Positions 23,256 through 33,980 of a stretch of DNA of 64,000 nucleotides are shown in pieces. The DNA lies in NCBI GenBank assembly GCA_011799875.1, contig CM022301.1, positions 86,633,667 to 86,697,666 of the forward strand. The letters are read 5' to 3'. This DNA is from Thinopyrum elongatum (Eukaryota; Streptophyta; Magnoliopsida; Poales; Poaceae). A program made the translations under genes and the position numbers. Each line of letters starts with the position of its first letter. The first letter of the stretch is position 1. The notes beneath the pieces are model-generated. The model had not been told where the DNA came from. It worked only from the letters and a program-made list of their open reading frames with translations, and searched no databases.

Positions 23256-24098
23256 CTATGCCCAAGACGGAGCTTCCACCACCATCATGATAGCAACCGG
23301 CGTCAGGGAGGCTGGGTTGGGAGGCGGCGGGTTGGAGCCGGCCACTGCTTGCTGTGTCGTTGAAGTCCCCGGGCCGACTACAGCAGTCCCCGGGCCGGGT
23401 TTGACTGCTGTAGCCCCCGGGCCGCCTGCCGAAGTCCCCGGGCTGGCTGCTGGAGTCCCCGAGCCAGATCCGACTGCTCCAGGGTCAGCCGGCACGAAGA
23501 TGGACTCTGATTCCGGCGAAGGTTGGATAGATGGCTTGCGCAGACACTCGAGGGAGACTCCTGCTGGAATGGCCTGCCGGGTAGAACCAATCCGTGCCAG
23601 GGCGTCGGTTGCTTCATTGTCGGCTCGTGGCACATGGAGGAACTCGCACCCATCGAAGTGTCCGCTGATCTGTTGGATGAGGAAGCAGTAGCTGGCCATG
23701 TTGGTGTCCTTGGCGTCCCAGTCGCCAGAGGACTGTTGGACCACCAGGTCCGAGTCACCGTAGCACAGGACACGGTGGATGCCGATCTCCTTGGCCAGCC
23801 AGAGCCCGTGGACGAGTGCCTCGTACTCGGCCACATTGTTGGAGGCGGCAAAGTGAATCTGTATCGTGTACTTGAGCTTGTCGCCTTTGGGAGAGGTGAG
23901 GATGATGCCGGCTCCCAAACCGGTGCGCGTCTTCGAACCGTTGAAGTGCATCCGCCAATGCGTGGAATCCGGCGCAGGTGGCAGGTACTGGGTCTTAGCC
24001 CAGTCGACAAGGAAGTCGGCTAGTGCTTGGGACTTGATGGCGGTGCGGGGCTGGTAGGGGATGGTGTGGGGAGCCAGCTCGATGGCCCACTTGGCCAC
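23256..24098 (-). pseudogene. RNase H region and Pro/Gly-rich linker of element B
   Basis: The RNase H fold is recognisable from MHFNGSKTRTGLGAGI through NNVAEYEALVHGLWLAKE and GDSDLVVQQ to ADNEATDALAR. The first catalytic Asp is replaced by Asn (codon at 23940-23942), a G-to-A change. After about residue 190 a low-complexity PGP-type linker runs for about 80 residues before the integrase. A TAA at 24115-24117 precedes this stretch and a TAG ends it at 23256; both sit in the continuous pol frame. Confidence 0.85.
23364..23470 (-). repeat. In-frame tandem repeat coding for the pol linker
   Basis: Five copies of AG(T/C)CCCCGGGC or a near match start at 23364, 23385, 23412, 23433 and 23454. The spacings of 21, 27, 21 and 21 bp are all multiples of three, so the pol frame is kept. 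The product is a Pro/Gly/Ala-rich linker. Confidence 0.7.
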
Positions 24099-24117
24099 CC
24101 GACCCGAGGCATCTTAG

Positions 24118-25134
24118 TTGCCCATGATCTTGGCAAGGGGGGCGGTACAGACGACCGTGATGGTGTGCTCCTGGAAGTACTGCTTCAGCTTCTTGGCGGC
24201 AAAGTACACGCCGTAGCACATCTTCTGATAGTGGGGGTAGTTTTGCTTGGAGGCGGACAACATCTCGCTCAGGTAGTAGACCGGCCTCTAGACCGGTTGT
24301 GCCTTGCCGGCTTCTGGGCGCTCGACAACAATCACCATGCTGACGACCCGGTTGGTGGCGGCGATGTAGAGGAGCATGGGCTCTTTTGCAGCCAGAGCGG
24401 CCAGAACAGGCGGCGTGGACAGCATCCGCTTGAGCTGGAGGAACGCCTCGTCTACCTGGTCGGTCCACTCGAAGCATGTGGTCTTCTTCATCAGCTGGTA
24501 CAGAGGGAGGGCCTTCTCGCCCAGCCGGCTGACAAACCGGCTGAGAGATGCTAGGCACCCGGTGAATTTTTGGACGTCCCGCAGTCTCCGTCTTCACCAC
24601 TATGTCATCCACATAGACGTGGGCGTTTCTGCCGAGTTGCTTCAAGAGGCACTTCTGCATGCAGCACTGAAAGGTGGCGCCGGCATTCCTCAAGCCGAAC
24701 ATCATGGTGATGTAGCAGAAGGCGCCGAAAGGGGTGATGAAGGCGGTCTTCAGTCGATTGGCCGGGTCCAGCTTGATCTAGTGGTAGCCGGAGTAGGTGT
24801 CCAAAAAGGACAAAAGCTCGCAGCCAGCCGTGGAGTCGATCACTTGATGAATCCGGGGCAAGGCAAACGGATCCTTGGGACAGGCTTTGTTGAGGCTTGT
24901 GTAGTCGATACACATGCGCCACTTGTTGTTTTTCTTCAAAACGAGGACTGGGTGGGCAAGCCAGTCCGGGTAGAACAATTCCATGATGAAGCCGGCTGCC
25001 AGAAGCCGGGCGATTTCCTCACCAACGATCCTTCTCTTCTCTTCTGATAGGCAGCGAAGGGGTTGCTTGACTGGCTTAGCATCCAGCCGCACATGCAGCT
25101 TGTGCTCGACGAAATCCATCGGAACACCCGGCAT
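24118..25134 (-). pseudogene. Reverse transcriptase of element B
   Basis: Motifs in order: GFIMELFYPDWLAHPVLVLK and WRMCIDYTSLNKACPKDPF, LLSFLDTYSGYH, FGLRNAGATFQ, and the catalytic YVDD at 24604-24615. Directly after VVKTE, at about 24584/24585, the sequence jumps to the LRDVQKFTG segment in another frame. About 60-65 codons of the connection/thumb region are therefore missing and the frame is shifted. TAG codons at 24778 (GYH*IKLDP) and 24288 (AQPV*RPVYYL) are also present. The enzyme cannot be active. Confidence 0.9.
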
Positions 25135-25197
25135 GTCCTTGGGGGACCATGCAAAGATGTCATGATTCTCTCGGAGGAAGTCAACGAGCTCGCTTTC

Positions 25198-25866
25198 CTA
25201 TTTGCTGTCGAGGTTAGCCCCCACGACAGCGTACTTATCCGGGTGTGCCAGGTCCAAGATGATCTTCTTGGTTTCCTTAGCCGGCTGGAAGGAGCCCTCA
25301 GCCTCAACCTCCTTGCGGTCGGAAGGCATGGCCGGCTGCTTGCTGGCCATGGCCACAGCCCGGTCAAGGAGGCGCTTCTCTTGGGCGATGACGAGGGACT
25401 CGGCCAGCTGGGAGCTGGCCGTGGCGCACATGAGCGACTTCTTGTAGTCGCTGGCAATGGTGATGATGCCCTTGGGACCCGGCATCTTCATCTTCAGGTA
25501 GGCGTAATGCGGGACCGCCATGAATTTGGCCAAAGCTGGCCGGCCCAAGAGCGCGTGGTAGGGGCTGTCCAAGTCAACCACCTCGAACCAGATTGGCTCG
25601 TGGCGGAAGTGGGTCTTGTCGCCGAACAGGACGTCAATCTTGATCTTGCCGATTGGAGAGCAGGAAAGCCCAGGGACAATGCCATGGAACACGGTCCGGC
25701 TGGGATGGAGTTGCTTTTCCTTGATGCCTAGCTTTTCCATGGTGTCGCGGTAGAGGATGTTGATGCTGCTACCGCCGTCTATCAGGATCCGGGAGAAGCG
25801 GCAGGCCCGCCTCTCGGTTGAGAAGGTGGAGTCCAACACCATGGCATAAGCACCCGGCGAGGGCAT
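25198..25866 (-). pseudogene. Aspartic protease region of element B
   Basis: The retropepsin-like active site reads ILIDGGSSINILY (Asp at about 25779), a common plant gypsy variant of D(T/S)G. A flap and core region follow (FGDKTHFRHEPIWFEVVDLD, then YHALLGRPALAKF). The segment ends at a TAG at 25198. It continues in frame from gag across TAG 25891 and into reverse transcriptase. Confidence 0.85.
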
Positions 25867-25890
25867 CTCGGCCGGATGGTCATCGCGGCT

Positions 25891-28030
25891 CTAGGTGACG
25901 GGCCTCTCGGACCAGTGCATAAATTGGGGGACCTCTGAAACAACAGCATTCACCTCGCGGTGCTGCTGACGCCGACTATGCTTGTCGTCGGCTTCACTGG
26001 TGAAGACGACGTAGGTGGCGTTCTCGTCGGGGAACTCATCTTGGAGCATGCCGACAGGATGGGCCGGCTGCTGAGGAGCCGGAGCTGCCGGGCCGGGAGG
26101 AGGAGGCGGCAAACCCTCACCCTTAGCGATTCAGGTGAGCCAGTTGCATTGCCGGGTTGTATGGTTGGACGCCTTCGCGCCGCTGTGGAACTTGCATGGA
26201 GCATCAAGGGTCTGCTCAAAGGAGAAGGCCGGTAGCCAGGCCCCCTTGCCACCCCACTGATGCTTGGGGCCGGGTTGACACGCCGGCTGCTGATCCTCGG
26301 CGGTGGCTACCTGCCGGCTATTAGAAGCCGGCTGCTGGGCCTTGCGCTTGTTGTCGTTCGGCTGCTGGCGCCGGTTGGAGTCGCCAGCCGGGGCTGGAGA
26401 AGCCGGCGGGATCACCTTCCCGGACGCGTCAACCCGGATCTCCAACTTCATGGAGGAGTCGGCTGTGGCGTACTTATCCGCCACCACCAGGAGCTCATCC
26501 AGGGTAGCCGGCTCATCGCACAGAAGCTTGTGCTTGAGCAGGGTGCTTTCTCGGCACCCGACGGTGAAGTACTCGATGGCCTGCACCTCATGCACCCCTT
26601 CGCAGGAGTTGCGCAACTCGGCCCAACGTGTCAGGTAGTCGCGAGCGGACTCATCCGGCCCTTGAACGCACATGGAGAGCTGGCGAGGCTTGGGGGGCCG
26701 CTTGTAGGTGCTGGTGAAGTTGCAGACGAAGACGTCGCTGAAGTCCAACCAGCTGTTGATGCTGTTGGGTTTGAGGCTGTTCAGGCATGTCCGGGCCGTG
26801 CCCTGGAGCATGAGCGGAACATACTTCACGGCAACGCGCTTGTTGCCGTTTGCTATGCTGACTGTTGTGGCGTAGTCGGTCAGCCAGTCCTCTGGCTTCA
26901 CGGCGCCGGTGTACTTGGGAGTGTCGCGAGGGAGCGAGAACCCTTTGGGGAAGGGCTCGTCGCGGATGCGGGGGGCCAAAGTAGGCCGGGCCGACTGTAT
27001 CCTCCTCTTCTACTGCCAGGGACCGAGCCAGCTGCTCGATCCGGCGACGAGCGTCATTCTCGCCGACTGCTTCGCAGGGGCCTATCCGGCCCCCCAAAAT
27101 CGGGTGGTCACCCGGCGCCGAAGAAGCCAACCTCTCCCTGCGGGGGGGAGGCGGTCGTTCATCCTGCTGGCGCCGGCCCTCTGGGTTTGGGGGAACTTCC
27201 CGGCTGCCCACAACCGTCTGGTGAGAGCGCCGGTTGCGGCTAGCTGCCGGCTCCGGGTTCCGCTGGCCGTGGCCGCCGCCACTAGGGGACCGGGAGGTCG
27301 CTCTATTCTCGTGGCAGGGTGGAGGGTTCCGTTCCGGGAGCTCGGCATGCCGGCAGGCTCCCACCACGTGGTTGCACGCATCTTGCTGCGTGTTCGCAGC
27401 GTCGAGGAGTTCCTGGAGGCGGTCTAGCTGGCTGCGCCATTCGTCGCCCTCCAGGTTCTCGAGTTCTTCTGCCGCCGCCTGTGCGGCACGCAGGTTCTGC
27501 ACGGGGGTGTCATAGATTGGACGTCTGACTCCCAGCATGCTGGCGATGGCCGCGCCGCATTGCCGGATGGCGCCGGCTCGGCTAGGCTCGGCTGCAGCCG
27601 GTGTGCCGCCAGCTATGCGGTCGATCTCGCACTGGTTGGCCTCAGCGCGGCGCTTCATGGCCGCCATCTTGGTGGCGCTGTCAAGGAGCTTGACGCGGAT
27701 TTCTTCTAGCGCCTTCGTGTTGGCGTTAGCTCCGACGGGAGCCGCCAGGTCCTGCATCGCTGCTCGCAACGGGTCCTGGACGGCCCCGCAAGAGGCCTGG
27801 CTATGGCCAGTGACCATCACCTCCATGAAGACGCCGGCGTCGAGCGCACCAACAGAGGCGACACTAGAGACGGGAGGGAGCGGGTCGTCCATCACCACCA
27901 CGCCGCCGGGGAACCCGTCGGCGGCGTCTGCGTCGGAGAGGATGAGCTTCCCGAAGAGGTTAACGAGGCAGCCCGCGGGGCAAACGGCCCCCACGTCGGG
28001 CGATGCGCTGGTGCGAGCGCAAGCGAACAT
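25891..28030 (-). pseudogene. Gag polyprotein of element B
   Basis: It starts at an ATG at 28028-28030, about 110 bp inside the 5' LTR border. An N-terminal Ala/Glu-rich part is followed by the conserved Retrotrans_gag region (PFPKGFSLPRDTPKYTG, LMLQGTARTCLNSL, then YLTRWAELRNSCEGV) and a Cys/His knuckle remnant near 26150 (CKFH...HTTRQCNWL). The C6 run at 26970-26975 shifts the frame by one base; five C would restore FGP to RIRDEPF. TGA at 26131 and TAG at 25891 interrupt the gag-protease junction. Confidence 0.85.
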
Positions 28031-28122
28031 ATCGGGTTGGCTGATCAGGCCGGCTGCGACGTGCTCATCGGAGAGGAAGGCGGTTCCCGTCTAGAACGTG
28101 TCTCCGGCCGACGCCGCGAATG

Positions 28123-28140
28123 GCCCCACGATGGGCGCCA
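28123..28140 (-). promoter_or_regulatory. Primer-binding site of element B
   Basis: The minus strand reads TGGCGCCCATCGTGGGGC two bases inside the 5' LTR. It starts with TGG, complementary to a tRNA CCA end. I did not identify the tRNA. Confidence 0.75.
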
Positions 28141-28142
28141 AC

Positions 28143-29312
28143 TGTCGTGGTAATCTCACATTATATGCTAGGGGGTGGCTTATCATGGGTGGAGCTAAGA
28201 GGACATCGTCGGGCCCTGGAAGCGGGAGTGAGCACGAGCTCGATCGCACACGAGATGTACCCAGGTTCGGGGCTCTCCGGAGAGATAACACCCCTAGTCC
28301 TACTCTACGGGGTCTCCGCATGATGACTATGATCAAGAGTGTACAAGGTTGCTCCTTGAGCTGTGTTGCTACAGGAGGAAGATGGGTAGAGCTACCTCTC
28401 TTCTCCTAGCTATGGTGGTGTATGGGAATGAAGGCTGAACCCTTTGCATGGGTGAACCCTGGGGGGTTTTATAGGCCAACCCCCCCAGGGGTACAATGGT
28501 AATACGACAGGGTGTAGGACCCGGACGTCAGTGTCTAAGGTCGCCGAGTTCTCCGCCGACTGCTAGGACCCGCCTCTGGAGGGCCCCGCCGGCTGTCGAG
28601 AATCCGGCCGACAGGTAGGGCCCGCCGCCTGCGGGCCAGGCTGATTGCCTTTTGCTGTAGCCCTGCTCTTGATGACGGAGGCCGCGTCACGAGTCGCATG
28701 GCAACAGACCCGCGCTAGGCGGGTAGGTGGCTGCTTGGTCAGCGAACACTGTAGCCACGCTTCGTCTTGTCGTAGTGGGTGAGTGCGGACTCCGAGGGGA
28801 GGGAAGGGTCCGTCTGCCGGGAGCCGGCCCGCCCCTCAACGCCGCCTTCTAGGGGCGCGCCGCCTTCTGGTAGCTCACGGACAGGTAGGGCCCGCCGCCT
28901 GCGGGCCGTACTGATTGCATTTTGCTGTAGCATGACCCTTGCTGACGAGGGCCATGTCCTGAGTCACATGGCTACAGTCCTGCGCCAGGCGGGTAGGTGA
29001 CTGCTTGGTCAGCCTACACTGTAGCCACGCTCCTCCGGGATTCGGGGGAGTAGTTGGCTCTGCAGCCACGCCCTGTCTCGTCGGAGGAGGTGAGTGCGAA
29101 CTCTGAGGGGAGGAGGGGCCATCTGCTAGGCGCCGGCCTCCCCCAAGAGCCGCCTTCTATGAGTGTGCCGTCTTCTGGAAGCCGGCCACTTGGTCCTAGC
29201 GGGACCAAGGAACTGGCCGCATGCCCGGAAGGCATGAGGGGCTTTGCTAGCCCCGATGTCTTGAAATGTTATTAGGTCCGGATGAGGCTACCCGGGGTCT
29301 ATCCCCCCGACA
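28143..29312 (-). repeat. 5' LTR of element B
   Basis: 1170 bp, TGTCGTGG...CCGACA, with the minus-strand TATA box (TATAAAA) at 28467-28473. It is the promoter LTR for gag-pol and the partner of 15722-16889. Confidence 0.93.
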
Positions 29313-29333
29313 TAGTGCCCCTTAGTTGGTGCT

Positions 29334-29948
29334 TTATAAGAGAAGAAGGAGACTCAAATAAAAATAAATATTGCATAAATAAATAGATAGGCCCTCCGCA
29401 GAGGGAAGTAGGGATTTGTAGAGGTGCCAGAGCTCAAAGCTTAAATTGAGAGATAAAAAAATTTGAGAGGCATACTTTTCCCCGTCAACGAAAACGACCG
29501 AGTAATTCCCAACACTTTCCATGTTAGATATATCATAGGCGATTCCCAAACAGAAAATAAAGTTTATTCCTTTTTCCAGCATTCTTTCACAATCCATGGC
29601 TAGATGTATCCATGGGTGCTGTCCATACCAATACTTTTCAAGGAATTTATTATTTGACAACATAAAGTAAATTTCCTTTTCATTTGGGGACTGGGCATCC
29701 CTATTACCGCCGCACTCTCGTGCAATGACAAGTGAATAAACACTCATCTTGAGAATAACACATATAGCATGGAAAATATTGGCCACCCCCTGCCGCTTCA
29801 TGAGCGGTACGAGCACACAAAAAGGAAATTTATTTTGAAAATTAGAGATGGCACATGCAAATTTGCTTAGAACGACAAGGAAATACTGCATATAGGTAGG
29901 TATGGTGGACTCATATGGCAAAACTGAGTTTAAAGATGTTGGATGCAC
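29334..29948 (-). other. Unrecognised 204-codon ORF in the internal region of element A
   Basis: A long minus-strand frame, 21 bp from the element B junction. It includes CERMLEKGINFIFCLGIAYD, NYSVVFVDGEKYASQIF and LNLSFELWHLYKSLLPSAEG. No known domain is seen, and it lies in the 3' part of A, where autonomous relatives would have only non-coding sequence or the end of pol. I recall similar sequence from many wheat loci, so it is repeat-borne. Whether it is translated is unknown. Confidence 0.3.
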
Positions 29949-31487
29949 AAGGAGTATTTCTACTTAGTACAACTGGAGGCTAGCAAAAAGATTGAGAAGC
30001 AATCAACCAAGAAACGAAAAATCACATAAGCGAGCATTAAGCATAACTAACACCGAATAATGCACCACAAGTAGGATATTATTTCATTGCATAACTATTG
30101 ACTTTCGTGCTTGCATAGGGAAGCGCAAACCTTAACACCAATATTCTTACTAAAGCATAATTACTCACCAACATGACTCACATATCACAATCATCATATC
30201 TCAAAACTATTACAAAGAATCAAGTTTATTTTGTCCAATGATCTTCATGAAAGTTTTTATTATATCCCTCTTGAATATCTATCACTTTGGGACTATTTTC
30301 ATATAAATTGCTTTTGATAGGCTCAAACAAATTTAAGTGAAGAACATGAGCATAAAATTTTTTGTCCCTCAAAATAATATAAGTGAAGCATGAGAGAATT
30401 TCTTCAAAAAAAATTTACTAACTCTCAAATTAATCTAAGTGAAGCATGAGAACATTTCTTAAAAAATATTAAAGCACACCGCGCTCAAAAAGATATAAGT
30501 GAAGCACTAGAGCAATTCCATAGCTCAAAGAATTTAAGTGAAGCATAAAGAGCAATTCTAACAAATCATAGCATAATTTTGGCTCTCTCAAATAGGTGTG
30601 TCCAGCAAGGATACTTGTGACAAACTAAAAAGCAAAATAATCAAAGACTCATATAATACAAGACGCTCCAAGCAAAACTCATGATATATGATGAATAAAA
30701 ATATAGCTCCAAGTAAAATACCGATGGTCGTTAGAAGAAAGAGGGGATGCCTTCCGGGGCATCCCCAAGCTTAGTTGCTTGGTTCTCCTTGAATATTAAC
30801 TTGGGGTGCCATGGGGCATCCCCAAGCTTAGGCTTTTCTTACTCCTTATTCCTTCATTCATCGTGATCTCACCCAAAACTTGAAAACTTCAATCACTCAA
30901 AACTTAACAAAACATTCGTGAGATCCGTTAGTATAAGAAAACAAATCTTTACTTTAAGTACTATAGAAAACCCATTCAAATTTTGTTATTGCATTATATC
31001 TACTGTATTCTAATTTTACCATGGCTTATACCCCCCGATACAATCCATAGATTCATCAAAATATGCACACAATGCAAAGAAAACAGAATCTGTCAAAAAA
31101 CAGAATAGTCTGTAAAAATGTGAATTGTTCTCATACTTCTGTAACTCCAAAACTTCTGAACAATTAGGAAAACAGAGGAAATTTGTATATTAATCCTGTG
31201 TAAAACATTCAGAATTTTTCGTCTCTTCTGTGAATTTAGAAAATTATGTTACTGGACGCAAAACTTTCTGTTTTTCAACAGGATCAAATCAACTATCACC
31301 AAAGCTATCCCAAAGGCTTTACTTGGCACAAACACTAATTAAAACATAAAAACACAATCATAACAGAGTGATAATTGTACAAACACTCAAGAACAGAAAT
31401 AAAAAGGCAAAAATAAATTTAATTCATTGGGTTGCCTCCCAACAAGCGCTATCGTTTTATGCCCCTAGCTAGGCATAATGCATAGAT
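29949..31487 (-). other. Long non-coding internal region of element A
   Basis: AT-rich, no ORF. It has five spaced copies of a motif around (A/T)TAAGTGAAG(C/A)A at about 30331, 30378, 30434, 30493 and 30533, and two internal copies of the polypurine tract (30758-30773 and 30815-30830). The same layout is present in both internal regions of the 37276-48384 array. Confidence 0.6.
30743..30830 (-). repeat. Two internal polypurine-tract copies with hairpin potential
   Basis: GGCATCCCCAAGCTTA at 30758-30773 and 30815-30830 matches the terminal tract at 15401. Each is preceded by a sequence that can pair with it (GGGGATGCC at 30743-30751; TTGGGGTGCC at 30801-30810). Counterparts lie at 40913-40928, 40969-40984, 46115-46130 and 46171-46186. 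Confidence 0.75.
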
Positions 31488-32189
31488 TCAAGTATTGTCA
31501 TCTTTCTTCTTAATTTCCATAGATGTGTTCTTGTCAGGAGGTTTTGCAATAATAACTTGAAACACATTATCCATAGAAATTTTAGCATTATCAAGTTGCC
31601 CGTCTACATATCCCCTTTGATTTCCAGCAACAATCCAAGAATATTGTTGATTAACATCATTGAAAACTTGTTGGATTATATCTAAAACGGGGATTTCCTT
31701 TTTAATATTCTCATCAAAAATTTGATTATTTCCTAGCAAATGTCTCAACATATAATCACTATTATAAAGGATCTCATTTATCACTGGTTTTTCACAGTTC
31801 AAACCATAAAAATAAAAAAAATCCCTAGCTTCCCGTATTATGTAGTCAAATTCATTCATAAGAATAAGGGTGGCTAGCTTTTTAGCTTTAGGATCCTTTA
31901 TGACGGGTAACTCATAAAACAATCTCTATAAGGTAGGATGGGTACGGATAAATCTATTTTCAAGTTTCAGAACTAGTGTTGAAATAGCTTCCGCATAAGA
32001 TTTAGTTCTTTTAAGTATAGCAGCATCATCAAGAGTAAAATATCCAACACAATTGAAAAATTCTTCGATATGTTCTTTTCCCATAACGTTCCCTTGCCCC
32101 AAAACAAAAGTTTTGGCATCTAGATTACCAGATCGTCCAATTTTAGGAGTCCGGCCATCATCTGTTTCTGCCATACCAAAGTCACTCAT
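31488..32189 (-). pseudogene. Gag-like ORF of element A
   Basis: The frame runs from an ATG at 32189 (MSDFGMAETDDGRTPKIG) through KEHIEEFFNCVGYFTLDD to ...SMEIKKKDDNT, 233 codons. A TAG at 31923-31925 cuts it after RTHPTL. It is much shorter than a normal gypsy Gag and has no zinc knuckle or pol after it. The position 180 bp inside the 5' LTR supports a gag role. The sequence shows no domain I can name. Confidence 0.55.
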
Positions 32190-32368
32190 GATGACAAGTT
32201 CAAGCAAATAGGAGATCTAACGAGAAAACGACGAACGAAAAAGAGGGCATATAAAACGACAATTTTCTGTGAAGTGGGGGAGATGAAAATGAGAGGCAAA
32301 TAACAAATAATGTAAATTGCAAGGAGATGAGATTTGTGATTAGGAACCTGATAGATGTTGATGATGTC

Positions 32369-32386
32369 TCCCCGGCAACGACACCA
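32369..32386 (-). promoter_or_regulatory. Primer-binding site of element A (tRNA-Asp type)
   Basis: The minus strand reads TGGTGTCGTTGCCGGGGA. The plant tRNA-Asp 3' end would pair with TGGCGCCGTTGCCGGGGA. The two differences are both C-to-T. It lies 11 bases inside the 5' LTR. Confidence 0.8.
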
Positions 32387-32397
32387 GAAATTCCTTT

Positions 32398-33975
32398 TGA
32401 TGTCGCTTGAACTACGTCGGTATTTCCCCAAAGAGGAAGGGATGATGCAGCACAGCTACGGTAGGTATTTCCATCAGTTATGAAACCAAGGTATCAATCC
32501 AGTAGGAGAACCAAGCAACACTATGTAAACAGTAACTGCACACAAAGAACAAATACTTGCAACCCGACGGTTAGGAGGGGTTGTCAATCCCTCTACGGGT
32601 AACGGTGCCAGAAATTGTAAAGTTGACGGGATAAAAATTGTGTAGATTGGATAAATAGATCTTGATAAAACATGAAATAAAATAAATAGCAAAAAGGTGC
32701 AGCAAGGTATTTTTGGGTTTTTGGTATAATAGATCTGAAAATAAATGCGAATAAAAATAGATCTCAAAGCAAATATGATAAAGAATAAACCCGGGGGCCG
32801 TAGATTTCACTAGTGGCTTCTCTCAAGAAAATAGCATACGACGGGTAAACAAATAACTGTTAGGCAATTGATAGAAGATTGAATAATTATGACGATACCC
32901 AAGGCAATGATCATTATATAGGAATCACGTCCAAGATTAGTAGACCGACTCCTGCCTGCATCTACTACTATTACTCCACACATCGATCGCTATCCAGCAT
33001 GCATCTAGTGTATTAAGTTCATGGAAAATGGAGTAATGCAATAAGAACGATAACATGATGTAGATGAGATCTATTCATGTAGGAATAGCCCCCATCTTGT
33101 TATCCTTAATAGCAACGATACATGCGTGTCTTGCCGCCCCTTCTGTCACTAGGAAAGAACACCGCACGATCAAACCCATCACAAAGCACCTCTTCCCAAG
33201 GCAAGAAAAATCGATCTAGTTGGCCTAACTAAACCAAAGATTCAAAGAAGAAATACAAGGCTATAAATAATCATGCATATAAGAGATCAAAGAAGACTCA
33301 AATAATATTCATGGATATAGATCTGATCATAAACTCAAAGTTCATCGGATCCCAACAAACACACCGCAAAAAGAGTTACATCAAATAGATCTCCAAGAGA
33401 CCATTGTATTGAGAATCAAAAAGAGAGAAGAAGCCATCTAGCTACTGCCTACGGATCCATAGGTCTACAACGAACTACTCACACATCATTGGAGAGGCAC
33501 CAATGAGGATGATGAACCCCTCCGTGATGGTGTCTAGATTGGATCTCGTGGTTCTGGAACTTGCGGCGGCTGGAATTGTGTTTCGTCGACTCCCCTAGGG
33601 TTTATGGAATATTTGGGTATTTATAGGGCGAAGAGGCGATGCGGGAGGCCACCGAGGTGGGCACAACCCACCAGGGTGCGCCCAGGTGGGTTGTGCCCCC
33701 TTGGGGCACCCCTCTGGTACTTCTTTGGCCCAAGTTGTTTCTTCTGGTCCATAAAAATTCTCCAAAAAGTTTCGCTGCGTTTGGACTCCGTTTGGTACTG
33801 ATATTCTGCGAAGTAAAAAACAATCAAAAAACAGCAACTGGCCCTAGACACTATGTCAATAGGTTAGTCCCAAAAAATGGTATAAAGTTGCTATAAAATG
33901 ATTGTAAAACATCCAAGAATGATAATATAACAGCATGGAACAAGCAAAAATTATAGATACATTGGGGACGTATCA
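32398..33975 (-). repeat. 5' LTR of element A
   Basis: 1578 bp, TGATGTCG...CGTATCA, with the minus-strand TATA box (TATAAATA) at 33618-33625. The right flank is GACAT. Confidence 0.92.
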
Positions 33976-33980
33976 GACAT

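Larger units (their letters stand above)
15722..29312 (-). mobile_element. Element B: complete gypsy retrotransposon with an antisense gene, nested in A
   Basis: LTRs at 15722-16889 (3') and 28143-29312 (5') start TGTCGTGGTAATCTCAC and end in GACA. TAGTG flanks both ends (15717-15721 and 29313-29317). The total is 13,591 bp. The minus-strand order gag, protease, reverse transcriptase, RNase H, integrase is the Ty3/gypsy order. Between integrase and the 3' LTR lies about 5 kb with a spliced plus-strand gene, an arrangement known from a few cereal gypsy lineages (Grande and RIRE2 relatives). All ORFs are disrupted. LTR differences seen by eye (several percent) point to an insertion that is not very recent. 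Confidence 0.95.
13833..33975 (-). mobile_element. Element A: gypsy-like LTR retrotransposon, gag-only, with a nested element
   Basis: LTRs at 13833-15400 (3') and 32398-33975 (5') begin TGATGTCGCTTGAAC and end GTATCA on the plus strand. GACAT flanks both outer ends (13828-13832 and 33976-33980). A tRNA-Asp-type primer site adjoins the 5' LTR and a polypurine tract adjoins the 3' LTR, so the element reads on the minus strand. Without the nested element B (15722-29312) it is about 6.5 kb. It encodes only a gag-like ORF and no pol, so it would depend on a relative. The LTR type (TGATACGTC... read on the minus strand) resembles Triticeae families of the Sabrina/Derami kind; the family name is tentative. 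By eye the LTRs differ at roughly one base in twenty. Confidence 0.93.

Noticed and set aside
29334..29948. Host gene in the 204-codon ORF
   Set aside because: It lies wholly inside element A and resembles sequence I recall from many loci; kept only as an unrecognised element ORF.
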